64,000 bases of DNA from Effrenium voratum. Lineage: Eukaryota > Sar > Dinophyceae > Suessiales > Symbiodiniaceae. Location of the stretch: assembly GCA_963377175.1 (NCBI GenBank), contig CAUJNA010001624.1, forward strand, positions 585,001 to 649,000, written 5' to 3'. Position numbers and translations under genes: made by a program. The notes beneath the pieces are model-generated. The model saw only the letters and a list, made by a program, of their open reading frames with translations, had not been told where the DNA came from and did no database searches. Shown in pieces: positions 21,624-30,183 of this stretch (position 1 is the first letter of the stretch; each line of letters starts with the position of its first letter).

Positions 21624-22127
21624 TCACCGTTCATAAGACAGACCTGATGGTCGGCAAGCTGGCATGGCTTTGACCGCCGGTGGATACTTAGGAGTGTGAG
21701 CATAGCGGCGGGCCATGGGAACCGCATCAGCTGGGCGGTCCGGGAGCCGTCGGTGATGGCTGCGGGATCGTCTCCGGTGCGGCTCTCGATGCCTAGATCT
21801 TCGCCTTCGTCTGTGCTCCCAGGAGGTGCTGACACTCACCGTGCGTACGTGAGCAGGGTGTTCCGCACGGTTATCCGAGGTGGCCACGAGAGTGACCGGC
21901 GCTGCCATGTGGTCAGATCTGACCGATGTTGCCGGCAAGTGCGGCGGCGCCGTGGACGGCGGAGGCAGCGGCGGAGGATGACCGTCAGGAATCGGTGGCG
22001 GCGGGGGCGGCAGTGGATGCCGCTGCTGGCCCTCAAGACGCTGCAGTCCAGCCAGGAGTAAACTGATCTGCGATGACATAGCGAGTAGCATGTGCCGGCA
22101 ATCGCGTAGCAAATCCCCATGATCCAT
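21624..22127 (-). CDS. Pro/Arg/Ser-rich small protein (167 aa)
   Basis: Start chosen at ATG 22127 (MDHGDLLRDCRHMLLAMSSQ, then ISLLLAGLQRLEGQQ), a short N-terminal helix like that of the next ORF. A longer frame to 22235 would add a hydrophobic N terminus. The middle is a poly-Pro tract and the C-terminal half is basic (WEHRRRRRSRHREPHRRRSR), an RS/arginine-rich segment likely to bind nucleic acid. The N-helix, Pro linker, Arg-rich layout parallels the 242-aa ORF and may reflect duplication. Confidence 0.55.
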   Translation of the reverse strand: MDHGDLLRDCRHMLLAMSSQISLLLAGLQRLEGQQRHPLPPPPPPIPDGHPPPLPPPSTAPPHLPATSVRSDHMAAPVTLVATSDNRAEHPAHVRTVSVSTSWEHRRRRRSRHREPHRRRSRSHHRRLPDRPADAVPMARRYAHTPKYPPAVKAMPACRPSGLSYER

Positions 22128-22391
22128 CACACTCCCGGAAAGATGAGACAACCAGGGCCAAATCAACCAGTGATGACTAAAAGCGGCGACGGAAAGCAAC
22201 ACAAGGCATGCAACCAAACGTGTACATGTGAGCAAGCAACACCATAAAAGGAAACATCAAAGTGAAGCCATGAGCCGCGGACAACTCTATGCATTTTCCG
22301 GAAGAGGAGCGTCATGATGCACATCATGAAAACAAAGCGCACACCACGTCGGGTCAGTAGCAACGCTATTGTACTGGCATGCCACCATGGT

Positions 22392-23729
22392 TCACCAGAA
22401 CATGCCCATGTAGCTGGGCACTGCAATCGAAGACCGGAGTTTCCACCTGCCATCTTTGGCGTGAATGCAATCATAGTAATGGGAGGCTGCTATGTCCGCG
22501 TACACGCCGCCGCGGGGTATAGTGCAATGCTGTTGCCGGAGACGAGCAGAGCCACCAATGCATACCGGGCGGTCCGTCCGAATTCCACCGAACTGCGCTG
22601 CAGATTGGATTGCCGCTTCCTGAGAATGGAGGCTGCCCCTGCAGTAGAATCCCATCGGAGGCAACCAGACTTCGTTCCAGTTGGAGCATTCACGATTGGG
22701 GGAAGGATGTTCTTGCCACTTCGAAGGTCGGATCAGTTCCTCATCACGCAGGATTTGCATGGCAGCCTGCATATTGGTGTTATGGGACCAGAAAAATGTG
22801 GACTGCGATTGAGTGCGATGCTTGTCCGGCAACGATCGGCGTGGCTCAAATGAGAAGATGATCCCAAAGAGGTTCTTCTGCGAGTTCTTTTTGTCCGCGG
22901 AGAAGTGGTGAAACGTCCGTGTGGTTCTGCTGATATATGGCCACTTCTCCTCGCAAATGCCGAGCTGGACGATGAGTTGCTGCGGTAGTGACCGCCATGA
23001 GATCTGGAAGAAGTCCGAAATGTCCTTGACCACTTGATCCGTCCAGCGTCCCGGAACCCCATGTGGTGGCTGAGCAAACGGAAACTCCGAAATGGATTTG
23101 ACCCGCTGTTCATCTTCGATGATACTGCGTCGGTGCGGCATGAGGCTCCTGTAGACCGACTCCCATGATTTCTTCAACAGCTCTGGTTCAGGAAATACCA
23201 AGGCGGCAATCGAAGGCAAGGTGTAGTAGAGGACATCATTCACTTCGATGGCAATCTCCTCGATCCGGCACCCAGTGCGCAGCTTGAAGCGATGAATCCC
23301 CAAATCAGGCACCTGCCGACGAACTGAGAGAGGCACCAGCGCGATGCGGTTCTCAGAAGGACTGCCATGAGCAGGAGGAAACGGAGGCGAGCGTGGCCTC
23401 CTTTGATCACTATGGGCGCGTCTACCACTACTCCTCCATTCACCCCAATCCTCCTCCTCATCCGAATGCCCTTGCGGGCCCGGTGTGAGCTGGATCCGCG
23501 GAACTCGTGATCGGGGGGAACGCGATCGGGGCTGCCCAGTGAGTGCTGGTACGTCACGTGACGGGCCGTGGGATTGCACACTTTGCTGGTGTGCTATGCC
23601 GTGAGTCCGAATGAACATTTGGATCTCATTGCCGTTGATGAAGTTGGGGAGGTGCTCGAGCGTCACGCGGCTCGTGGTTTGTACTGATCCGTCAGCACGC
23701 AGAAGGCTGGTGACCTTATATTCCGCCAT
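22392..23729 (-). CDS. 445-aa protein with possible ADP-ribosyltransferase-like C-terminal region
   Basis: It starts MAEYKVTSLLRADGSVQTTS just 50 bp after the RT stop. The N-terminal third is followed by an Arg/Pro-rich linker and a conserved-looking middle (LGIHRFKLRTGCRIEEIAIE, RWTDQVVKDISDFFQISWRS). The C-terminal part reads WSHNTNMQAAMQILRDEELI-RPSKW, then MGFYCRGS, then HCTIPRGGVYADIAASHYYD. A His followed by A.QIL....I.PS.W and then GFYCRG resembles the H-x-T, I-L-x-x-G-x-[IL]-x-P-S, G-x-Y-x-x motifs of the ART/PARP/KptA superfamily. The catalytic Glu is not evident, so this is only a fold-level suggestion. No transmembrane segment. Confidence 0.55.
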   Translation of the reverse strand: MAEYKVTSLLRADGSVQTTSRVTLEHLPNFINGNEIQMFIRTHGIAHQQSVQSHGPSRDVPALTGQPRSRSPRSRVPRIQLTPGPQGHSDEEEDWGEWRSSGRRAHSDQRRPRSPPFPPAHGSPSENRIALVPLSVRRQVPDLGIHRFKLRTGCRIEEIAIEVNDVLYYTLPSIAALVFPEPELLKKSWESVYRSLMPHRRSIIEDEQRVKSISEFPFAQPPHGVPGRWTDQVVKDISDFFQISWRSLPQQLIVQLGICEEKWPYISRTTRTFHHFSADKKNSQKNLFGIIFSFEPRRSLPDKHRTQSQSTFFWSHNTNMQAAMQILRDEELIRPSKWQEHPSPNRECSNWNEVWLPPMGFYCRGSLHSQEAAIQSAAQFGGIRTDRPVCIGGSARLRQQHCTIPRGGVYADIAASHYYDCIHAKDGRWKLRSSIAVPSYMGMFW

Positions 23730-23779
23730 GGTTCTGAGCTAGCTACATGCAAACAAAGCACAATGCAACAACAACTGTC

Positions 23780-26386
23780 TCAAGCATGCACAAGAAGAAA
23801 CAGAATGACAAGCTCACATGCAGATTTTGTCCCGAGTCGACGCCGAACGTCACGCAGAAGGTGGGATTCAAAACCTTTGGCCTCATAAAGGCGTTTGAGA
23901 GCGTCGAGCCCATGTTGTTGCTGAGCCGCCGGTTGTGCACCGCGTATGATGAGCCACGAGCGAGAAGACCAAGAAGAATAAGTGAACATCTGATCATTGG
24001 CACTCCGAATTCCTTTGATTTGGGAGGGATGATCAGGTAGCTGTGGTGTAATAGTTCTGGAGGAAGAATCACATCGGTAACCCAGTACTTTGTCATCATG
24101 TTGGACCTCAAGCATTACTGGTGGGCGATAAAATTCCAGGGAAAGAAAGTTCATGAGCACGGGCGAGTGTGGAGCTGAGTCTCGAAGGAGAATGAAACGA
24201 TTATCTACGTAGCGCTCATGCCAAATCACACCAATGTCGGGCATGCAGAACCGCAAAGAACTCATGGTTTGGTGCCAGAAGAAATCCTCAACCGTAGCGA
24301 CCAAATTGCACAACGGTGGCGCGGCTGGTGATCCCATAGCGACTCCTCGTTCTTGGCGGAACAAGTATCCGTTGATCTCGAAGTGACTGTTGTCAATGAC
24401 AAAGTCCAGAAGGTGCCGGAGATCTTGTTCACGAAAAATTCGAGGGATCTTGGTTTGACGGCGCCACTTTCCTTTGAACATACGGCGTCGATGATCTGAC
24501 TTGACTTCGTACACGGACCATTGTGAGGAACTGCGAAGGCCAACAACTTGATCGTATCGATGGAGAAGCACTTGAAGCGCCTGGTGGAATCGTTCCGTAG
24601 GAATGGACGTGAAGAAGCCTGACAGGTCTTGCGACACCAGGTGGATGTACTCATCAGGATCTGCTTTTGACAGTGCTTCCCACAGCTGCTGGATAAGTTC
24701 TTGTACTGAAAGTTGACCTGCAATGTCGGGGAAGGCAGCCTTGGTAAGTTCAAATATGAGTGCACCGAAGACCGTGAGGAAGGGAGCTGCCCATGTGCGA
24801 AAGAATGAAATGATGGGTCGAGCTTTCTGCCAGTCCTTGGTCGGCTTTGGGAGGATGCGTGCTGTGGGCAACGGTGCTTGAAGTCGAAGTCCCCATGCAT
24901 ATTGTTGACGTAGGAGAGAAGGTACCGTGGTTACCACTTCAGAGCGAAAGGATGCTGCGGATTCGCGACAAAGTGAGAAGACGTCCCCCGAGCAGAATGT
25001 CTTTCGCATCAGTATGGCAAACAAGGACGGGCACATCACATGTGCGCGGGAGGGAAAATGATCTGCTGGGATAACAACCCACGAAGACAAAGAAGCCACA
25101 GTGCGTTGCAACGATGACGATGACCAATAAGCCCGATCTTGGAGGTTCATCCGATGAGTGTCCATTAACTGAGTCACAACCGGCTGTAGATCTGAAAGGA
25201 GACTGGAACCATGTACATGCCATCGGCGAGCAAGTTTGCGAAGTTGTGTGGTGAAACGTTGATGCAATAAGTCGACATCACCGAAAAACTGATCCTTCAT
25301 TGAGGCGGCCATGATTTCAACGTCAATGTCCGCATTGATGCGAGAAAACTCATCCACCATTACAGCGTGACCATGTGCACGGTGTAGATGGTGATCATCG
25401 ATGTCCAGACAGCGACACGGAAAGGATGTTTCAGGAGTCCATTTGCGCTGCCATGTGCGGTAGTTGTATATCTTGTCGCCCAATGTGGCGCTGCGAGTTT
25501 CCACAACCCTGATCTTCGGAATGAAAAGAGAAGGGAACAAATCCCGATGAGAAGCAATCCAGCTTTGTAACCATGTGCCAAGTAGAGCTTTCCAATTCCG
25601 GACATGTAGCGGCGGTAAGAGTAGCTGTGTCAAAGTGGTGGGTGGTTGTAGCCGTCGTTTGCGCAGCACCTGGGCGAGGAGTTTCTGCGCCTTGGAGCGG
25701 AAGGGCTCGTTGACAAAGACTGCGAGCCGCAATAAGTAATACAGCTGAGTGGGAGGGAAAGCCGCCGACAGTAGGTCACGCATGACTTGGAACGACGCTC
25801 CTGTATTAGATCCCAGCTGATAGAGAATCGAGTAATGGGCTTGGACGTCATCCTGGATGTCAGGTCGTAGTTGCCGTTGGAGATCCGGATGTAGTCGTCG
25901 TCGAAAGCGCTTGTGCAAGCCGAGGGAAGTGGGAGACGACAGCGAGTGGCGTCGAAAATCCACAAGATGTTCCCGGAAGCCCACCTTGCGCAAGATTCTG
26001 TGTACCCAGGGCGCATTCAAATGCGGGCGTAGCAGGTATTGCCATTTGCTTTCTTGAACCCACACCGAGGAAACTGGTAGTTTGATTTCCACTGGTATAG
26101 CACAGAAGAGCCAGTAAGTATTGGATCTTTTCCAGTAGTGAAGCGCTGGTTCAAAGAAGGCATGCCGTCCACGAAGTAGTTGTAGAAATTTGCGACTGCG
26201 TGAGTGTTCACGACGTAGAACATCCTGATCAGTCGCCCCAACATAGTATGGTGTGTGCCATGGGGAAAGTCGAATGTAGACGCACGGTTGTTGGTGATGA
26301 CCTGGATCATGTATGAAGTCATAGAGGTCAGGAAGTCGCGCCCGCAATGAGCGTAGATGCCGCGTGTCAGCGAAAGTAGAGTGCAT
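23780..26386 (-). CDS. GIY-YIG endonuclease-reverse transcriptase, Penelope-like
   Basis: 868 aa from ATG 26386 (15 more from 26431; residue numbers here count from the latter). N-terminal GIY-YIG-like nuclease: VYI (51-53), YVG (63-65), then LRREH (72-76) matching the R..H helix. A CxC-HxxH-type cluster (C339, C341, H347-H355) may bind zinc. RT fingers: KPTKDWQKARPIIS (529-542). Motif A is QDLSGFFTSIP with D602; motif B is QERGVAMGSPAAP (693-705); motif C is RYVDN (740-744), where the usual second Asp is Asn. The thumb-like region after motif E reads KVLGYRCDSSSRTITPQLPD and then HPSQIKG, as in Penelope proteins. EN before RT is the permuted order of the Chlamys/Naiad-type clades. It overlaps the previous ORF by 20 nt. 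Likely drives target-primed retrotransposition. Confidence 0.85.
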   Translation of the reverse strand: MHSTFADTRHLRSLRARLPDLYDFIHDPGHHQQPCVYIRLSPWHTPYYVGATDQDVLRREHSRSRKFLQLLRGRHAFFEPALHYWKRSNTYWLFCAIPVEIKLPVSSVWVQESKWQYLLRPHLNAPWVHRILRKVGFREHLVDFRRHSLSSPTSLGLHKRFRRRLHPDLQRQLRPDIQDDVQAHYSILYQLGSNTGASFQVMRDLLSAAFPPTQLYYLLRLAVFVNEPFRSKAQKLLAQVLRKRRLQPPTTLTQLLLPPLHVRNWKALLGTWLQSWIASHRDLFPSLFIPKIRVVETRSATLGDKIYNYRTWQRKWTPETSFPCRCLDIDDHHLHRAHGHAVMVDEFSRINADIDVEIMAASMKDQFFGDVDLLHQRFTTQLRKLARRWHVHGSSLLSDLQPVVTQLMDTHRMNLQDRAYWSSSSLQRTVASLSSWVVIPADHFPSRAHVMCPSLFAILMRKTFCSGDVFSLCRESAASFRSEVVTTVPSLLRQQYAWGLRLQAPLPTARILPKPTKDWQKARPIISFFRTWAAPFLTVFGALIFELTKAAFPDIAGQLSVQELIQQLWEALSKADPDEYIHLVSQDLSGFFTSIPTERFHQALQVLLHRYDQVVGLRSSSQWSVYEVKSDHRRRMFKGKWRRQTKIPRIFREQDLRHLLDFVIDNSHFEINGYLFRQERGVAMGSPAAPPLCNLVATVEDFFWHQTMSSLRFCMPDIGVIWHERYVDNRFILLRDSAPHSPVLMNFLSLEFYRPPVMLEVQHDDKVLGYRCDSSSRTITPQLPDHPSQIKGIRSANDQMFTYSSWSSRSWLIIRGAQPAAQQQHGLDALKRLYEAKGFESHLLRDVRRRLGTKSACELVILFLLVHA

Positions 26387-26798
26387 GCATTTCACACAAG
26401 AGAGAAGTCTTGTAGAAGTGCAGGACTTCAAAGAACGGTGGGAAGTAGCCGTGATCTTGTGAAATGAGACGTTGTAAGAAACTAATCAATAAATAGGCAG
26501 TGCACCGACATCTGTGAAGCTCGTACCTGTTGGCCACGGTGTGATGAGAGTTTGACATAGCGTGATTCGGAATCTGAAGGGCTATCCGGACCACAACTAA
26601 GACCTCGAGGATGAGACCCAGCCACGGCAATTGTGTGATGGATTCGTACTCCTCCGTTGGAATCGACGGTGGTGGTAGTCCAGGAAAACAGTACTGCCAG
26701 CACGTAGAGAATATGGTCAACGAGTGCAGAAGGTCGTCCAGCGACTGCCATTGTGCAACATCATCATAGATTTCGCAGCGGCGAAGTTCATCCAACAT
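26367..26798 (-). CDS. Small protein upstream of and overlapping the RT (143 aa)
   Basis: Start chosen at ATG 26798 (MLDELRRCEIYDDVAQWQSL, DDLLHSLTIFSTCWQYCFPG), preceded on the coding strand by TTGGTTGCATCTCACC. A central segment, LPWLGLILEVLVVVRIALQI, is strongly hydrophobic (about 20 residues) and could be a membrane span or buried core. The C terminus (LISQDHGYFPPFFEVLHFYK) overlaps the RT start, so the RT might be reached by re-initiation or a second acceptor site. No family recognised. Confidence 0.5.
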   Translation of the reverse strand: MLDELRRCEIYDDVAQWQSLDDLLHSLTIFSTCWQYCFPGLPPPSIPTEEYESITQLPWLGLILEVLVVVRIALQIPNHAMSNSHHTVANRYELHRCRCTAYLLISFLQRLISQDHGYFPPFFEVLHFYKTSLLCEMHALYFR

Positions 26799-27009
26799 GG
26801 TGAGATGCAACCAACGAAATCTACCACAAGGCGGCGACATGAATACAAGCATCACAGACAATCACACAAGAGACAATGCAAGAACGAGCAAGTACAAGAT
26901 CAATCTGGTGCAACGCAGACACTTGACGGACGAGTTTTCACCTGGACTCATCCGTGACATTGTTGCCGCTCCGGGCTCATATGAGAACGAAGGTCATCAT
27001 GATGCCTTC

Positions 27010-28476
27010 TCATCCACACAGTAGACGAGCCGTCACGATGAGGTGACTCAATGCCTTCTCAGTGAGTTTGGTAAGATAGCCGGGTTCTAATCCCCACGAA
27101 GCTGCCATTGCCCCGAGCGTGGGCGCGTCGCCTTTCGGCATGCGTTGCCGCGCCTGAAGGAGCTGCGTCGCCATAGAATCTAATGACTTGTTGCCGTTGA
27201 GCCGGGTCGGGTGATTGGCCCACTTAACCAGCGATGCCAAAGTGGTTGTTGTGGGTGATTGCTTGAGAAAAAGGCGAGGTTGGTCACTGGTCCATGTGTA
27301 GTACTTGACAACTTCATCCGGCGTGCTGTTCATGGTGAGCAATTGTGACGCCGCCGGTTTGGACGGCGGCGACGACACTCCGTGAAGAGACTGGATGATC
27401 CGAGGTTGCACCACGCTATCAAACGACTTGCCATCCAGGGCGGCTGCGCTGGCTGTGGGAAGGGAGCTGGCAGGTGACGAGGATGGTGTGTGGTTGACCG
27501 GTGGCGGTGTAACCAACTCTGCATCATCCTTCTGGCTTGTCATCGTGGGAGAGGTCGATGCGCGAAGTGATGCGGAATACTGAGCTTGGAGAAGTTCGTG
27601 GGCACGATTCAAATCATTGAACTTTTTGACCATGTCCTCGGTCTGGGCGGCAGGTGCGAGAGAGGTGTGATGCTGTTGAAGAAATTGAAGCACCAAGTTG
27701 GCCAAATGGTCATGGACCTTGATGCGCTGATTGAAGTCATCGATGTTGAGACCCAGCGTGTTGGCAAGGTCCTTTTCCAGGGTGAGCAGGTTGAGTGACT
27801 GTGATCTTCGTAGTAATTTGGAACAGGTACTCCAAAGTAAGGCCTCGGTGCGGGTGCGAAAGCCTTCCCACGTCACGAATCGGCCGTGTGCAAACGGCCT
27901 GAGTAGCCAGTTGGTGAGGCCCCCGTGGATAACCTGAACCAGGCGAACGTCCCTAATATCCATGCCTGACATGTCGCGAAGGTTGCCATGCGGAGTGTTG
28001 GCAACAGTCATGGGCAGGCTGAAGTTGTAGAGCTGATTGACATCAAACATGCCGTCTCCAGGTGTCCAGTCAGGCGAGGGAGTAAGCCAGGCTTTCTGAG
28101 GACGAACCGGTAGAGCCGCATGAGGTCCGGGTGACGGTGTAGGTTGGGAAGTAGTAACCGGTGGTGGCATCACTGGTGGCATGAACTTGGATGGCGTGGG
28201 ATCTGGAGGGATCGGCATCATGTAGTTGATCGCTGGGTATTGGAATTGTTGTGTGGGATTGTGAGTCGATTGAAAGTTGGTAGGCATCATCGGAAAGTTG
28301 TTGGCAGCGTTGTAGCCGGAGTTGTGTTGCCATGAAACCAAGTTGTTCCAATCCATGTTCTCCGAGACCTGGTTGTCATTGTGCTCACGTCGGCGTGCTT
28401 TGTGAGCTTGAGGGGACGGACTCCGATCACGTCTGCGCCGAGTCCTGGATCTATCACGATCATCACGTCGAGACAT
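27010..28476 (-). CDS. gag-like / RS-domain protein, first ORF of the cluster (488 aa)
   Basis: It starts MSRRDDRDRSRTRRRRDRSP, an RS-type basic N terminus, followed by an Asn/Pro/Met/Gln-rich low-complexity region (about residues 40-150). A central folded region (GLTNWLLRPFAHGRFVTWEG, FRTRTEALLWSTCSKLLRRS) precedes a helical stretch (LANLVLQFLQQHHTSLAP, AHELLQAQYSASL), a Ser/Thr/Pro linker and a C-terminal domain (VVKYYTWTSDQPRLFLKQSP, LVKWANHPTRLNGNKSLDSM). First position, basic RS tail and lack of enzyme motifs suit a nucleic-acid-packaging, gag-like role (inference). YTWT..QP in the C-terminal domain echoes YITWTHGAQP in the poly-Pro ORF. Two AG acceptor-like sites after T/G-rich tracts lie 20 and 95 bp upstream. 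Confidence 0.65.
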   Translation of the reverse strand: MSRRDDRDRSRTRRRRDRSPSPQAHKARRREHNDNQVSENMDWNNLVSWQHNSGYNAANNFPMMPTNFQSTHNPTQQFQYPAINYMMPIPPDPTPSKFMPPVMPPPVTTSQPTPSPGPHAALPVRPQKAWLTPSPDWTPGDGMFDVNQLYNFSLPMTVANTPHGNLRDMSGMDIRDVRLVQVIHGGLTNWLLRPFAHGRFVTWEGFRTRTEALLWSTCSKLLRRSQSLNLLTLEKDLANTLGLNIDDFNQRIKVHDHLANLVLQFLQQHHTSLAPAAQTEDMVKKFNDLNRAHELLQAQYSASLRASTSPTMTSQKDDAELVTPPPVNHTPSSSPASSLPTASAAALDGKSFDSVVQPRIIQSLHGVSSPPSKPAASQLLTMNSTPDEVVKYYTWTSDQPRLFLKQSPTTTTLASLVKWANHPTRLNGNKSLDSMATQLLQARQRMPKGDAPTLGAMAASWGLEPGYLTKLTEKALSHLIVTARLLCG

Positions 28477-28872
28477 GGTGACTCAACTGACTCTGAATCT
28501 GCACACTTCCACCTTGAGAGAATCGGACCCGACAACATTCAAATCAATGCAAATGCAAGTTAACGGCCCCAGCTGCAATGGTCGATCGACATGTTCAAGG
28601 CAAAGCAAATACAAATCAGCAATCGTCAACCGCAATAATACGAGCAACAAGTTCAACCAATGGTCAGCAAATGCAATGAAAGTCGGCAGCCAGCCGCTGT
28701 GGTGAGACGTCACTATGGTCTGGTGGCATTCTTCCCTTTAGTGAAACCTCGTTCCTGGTTAAATGTGAAATTCCGCTGTTCTATGATAAGCACGTTGAGG
28801 TCAAATTTTCCGACAGAGCCGGCCCGGGGTCACACAATGGGTACACCCGAGGATTCCCCACGAATGGGGTGT
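28477..28872 (-). promoter_or_regulatory. 5' leader region of the ORF cluster
   Basis: On the coding strand this 396-bp stretch carries TTG/TTGC-rich tracts (TTGTATTTGCTTTGCCTTG) followed by GACCATTGCAG and GTGTGCAG near the first ATG. Next to repeat B it has GTGTACACCCCATTCG and GGGTGTACCCATTG, two related GTGTAC-type words separated by about 14 bp. It probably holds the promoter and leader of the element RNA; no TATA box is evident. Confidence 0.35.
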
Positions 28873-29060
28873 ACACACTTAAACTCCAGATGGAGAGTGC
28901 TAATCTTTCGAGTACAACTGGTGAGTCTCGAGTACAACTGGTGAGTCTCGACTGGGTTCTGCTCGCGATGCACTCGGCTTCCCTCTAGCAGCGAACACGT
29001 TACCCGAAAGAACAAGAAGCACAAACAGCGCCGCAACCAAGGGGGCCAAAAGGACTTTCA
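28873..29060. repeat. Repeat B, right copy (188 bp)
   Basis: Identical by eye to 17035-17222, same orientation. On the element's strand it lies directly upstream of the 5' leader. Confidence 0.9.
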
Positions 29061-29135
29061 GAATCACGGCATCACGGAAATGCAGGTACGCCGGAGTGGC
29101 CAACTCCGGTATCCCGTCTTGCTGCCTAGCTTTGT

Positions 29136-29225
29136 TAGACCAGGTCAGCAGCAAGACGCCTGGTCCCCCTGCTGCAACAGAAAGAGGTTTTGGTGGCAGG
29201 GTTTTCTGCCACTCCGCACACACAC
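29136..29225. repeat. Repeat C, right copy (90 bp)
   Basis: Identical by eye to 17276-17365. It continues into (CA)n and then repeat D, whereas the left copy continues into the GC-rich hairpin and the last ORF. Confidence 0.85.
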
Positions 29226-29485
29226 ACACACACAAACCAACAGAAAAATGCAACCGCGCGCACGCATGCACGCACATATGCACGCAACAGCTGCTTGGGC
29301 ACGTGCCCTGCGCGCAAGTTGCTCTGCACAAGTGCTTTGTGCAACTTGCTCTGTGCAAGTTGCGCTGCGCAAAGTGCTCTGTGCAAGTTGCTCTGCGCGA
29401 GTTACGCTGCGGAAGTTGCTCTGCAAGTTGCTCTGCGCAAGCTGCTCTGCGCAAGTTGCTCGGCGCAAGTTGCTCGGCGCAAGTT
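29226..29485. repeat. Repeat D, copy 1
   Basis: It starts AAACCAACAGAAAAATGCAA after the CA tract and runs through GCGCACGCATGCACGC into 14-bp GCAAGTTGCTCTGC units. It recurs at 30184-30432 with small indels. Confidence 0.8.
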
Positions 29486-29590
29486 TTGCAGCTGGAGCTG
29501 CAGGAATGTACTCCGCGTACTACTCTTGTGATTTTGGAGCTGGAGGTGCGGGAATGTACTCCGCGTACTACTTTTGCACTTAAAATTTGC
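29485..29590. repeat. Approx. 50-bp tandem duplication (GGAATGTACTCCGCGTACTA)
   Basis: Two copies of GGAATGTACTCCGCGTACTA(C)T sit about 50 bp apart, separated by TGTGATTTTGGAGCTGGAG. They contain the near-palindrome AGTACGCGGAGTACATT on the opposite strand. Confidence 0.6.
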
Positions 29591-29619
29591 GACTTTCAGC
29601 TGGAACTGCGTGCAGCCAG

Positions 29620-29705
29620 AGCTGCCGCGGACCAGGCGGGGATCGCACCCGCGACCGCGCGACATCGGAGAGCAGCCGCGCAAACCACGAGACAATTGCC
29701 AAAGA
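29620..29705 (-). repeat. tRNA-like SINE relic, copy 1
   Basis: On the minus strand, TTGTCTCGTGGTTTGCGCGG resembles a polymerase III A box and CGCGGGTGCGATCCCCGCC a B box/T-arm, at tRNA-like spacing. The acceptor stem does not pair well, so this is a tRNA-derived element rather than a functional tRNA. False translations such as GGDRTRDRATSES arise from it. Confidence 0.55.
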
Positions 29706-29755
29706 CAAATTCGCAAGCAAAAAACACGCAAAAAAAAGGAGACAACTCCCGAGGA

Positions 29756-30183
29756 CTACGTGTGCTACTTCTACGTAGTGCCGCATGCAAGTCAGACTTC
29801 GGGCTTCCGCTGCGTAGAGAAAGAGGTACTGCAGCTTCTTCTCCAAGCCGAGCTTCGAATCATTCTCGTGACGGCGCCAGTTCGCGCAGTGTGGCTGCCG
29901 ATCACAAGGAGATCGCAATCCGTCTGTGCTGCGCGCAGTCGCAGACTGCCCTTGGCTTCCGCGTGGAGGTTGAGGAAACTGCGAGGAACCAGAGCTCGTG
30001 CCACCAGCTGGACCATGTTGGCCATCAGCACCTGTCCTCGCACCCACACCCATTTGCCAGAAAAAAGAACATGATTTGCCAGACAAAAAAACAAGTATTA
30101 CAGTTCGCTCCTCATTCACGCACGCACGCACAGACCCGCAGGAAGCGCAAACACAAACGCACACACATACACACGCACACACA
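29756..30183. repeat. Repeat A, copy 2
   Basis: Near-identical to 16606-17034. The minus-strand frame keeps SSQFPQPPRGSQGQSATAR to HYVEVAHV, but the ankyrin-like end is replaced by unrelated sequence. This marks the right-hand copy as a truncated gene fragment. Confidence 0.85.

Larger units (their letters stand above)
17366..28872 (-). mobile_element. Large Penelope-like element or cassette with eleven ORFs
   Basis: Eleven intronless ORFs lie on one strand with mostly 130-264 bp gaps, against flanks where genes are scattered in small exons. The block is bracketed by direct repeats B+C (period B to B 11,838 bp), resembling the pseudo-LTRs of Penelope-like elements. One ORF is a reverse transcriptase with an N-terminal GIY-YIG-like domain, the permuted order known from the Chlamys/Naiad groups. 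The gene order, 5' to 3', is gag-like/RS protein, 143-aa protein, EN-RT, 445-aa protein, two Pro/Arg-rich proteins, a poly-Pro protein, then four paralogues. T/G-rich tracts ending in AG precede most start codons. Penelope elements normally carry one or two ORFs. The alternative is a host or viral gene array that captured an RT. Confidence 0.65.
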
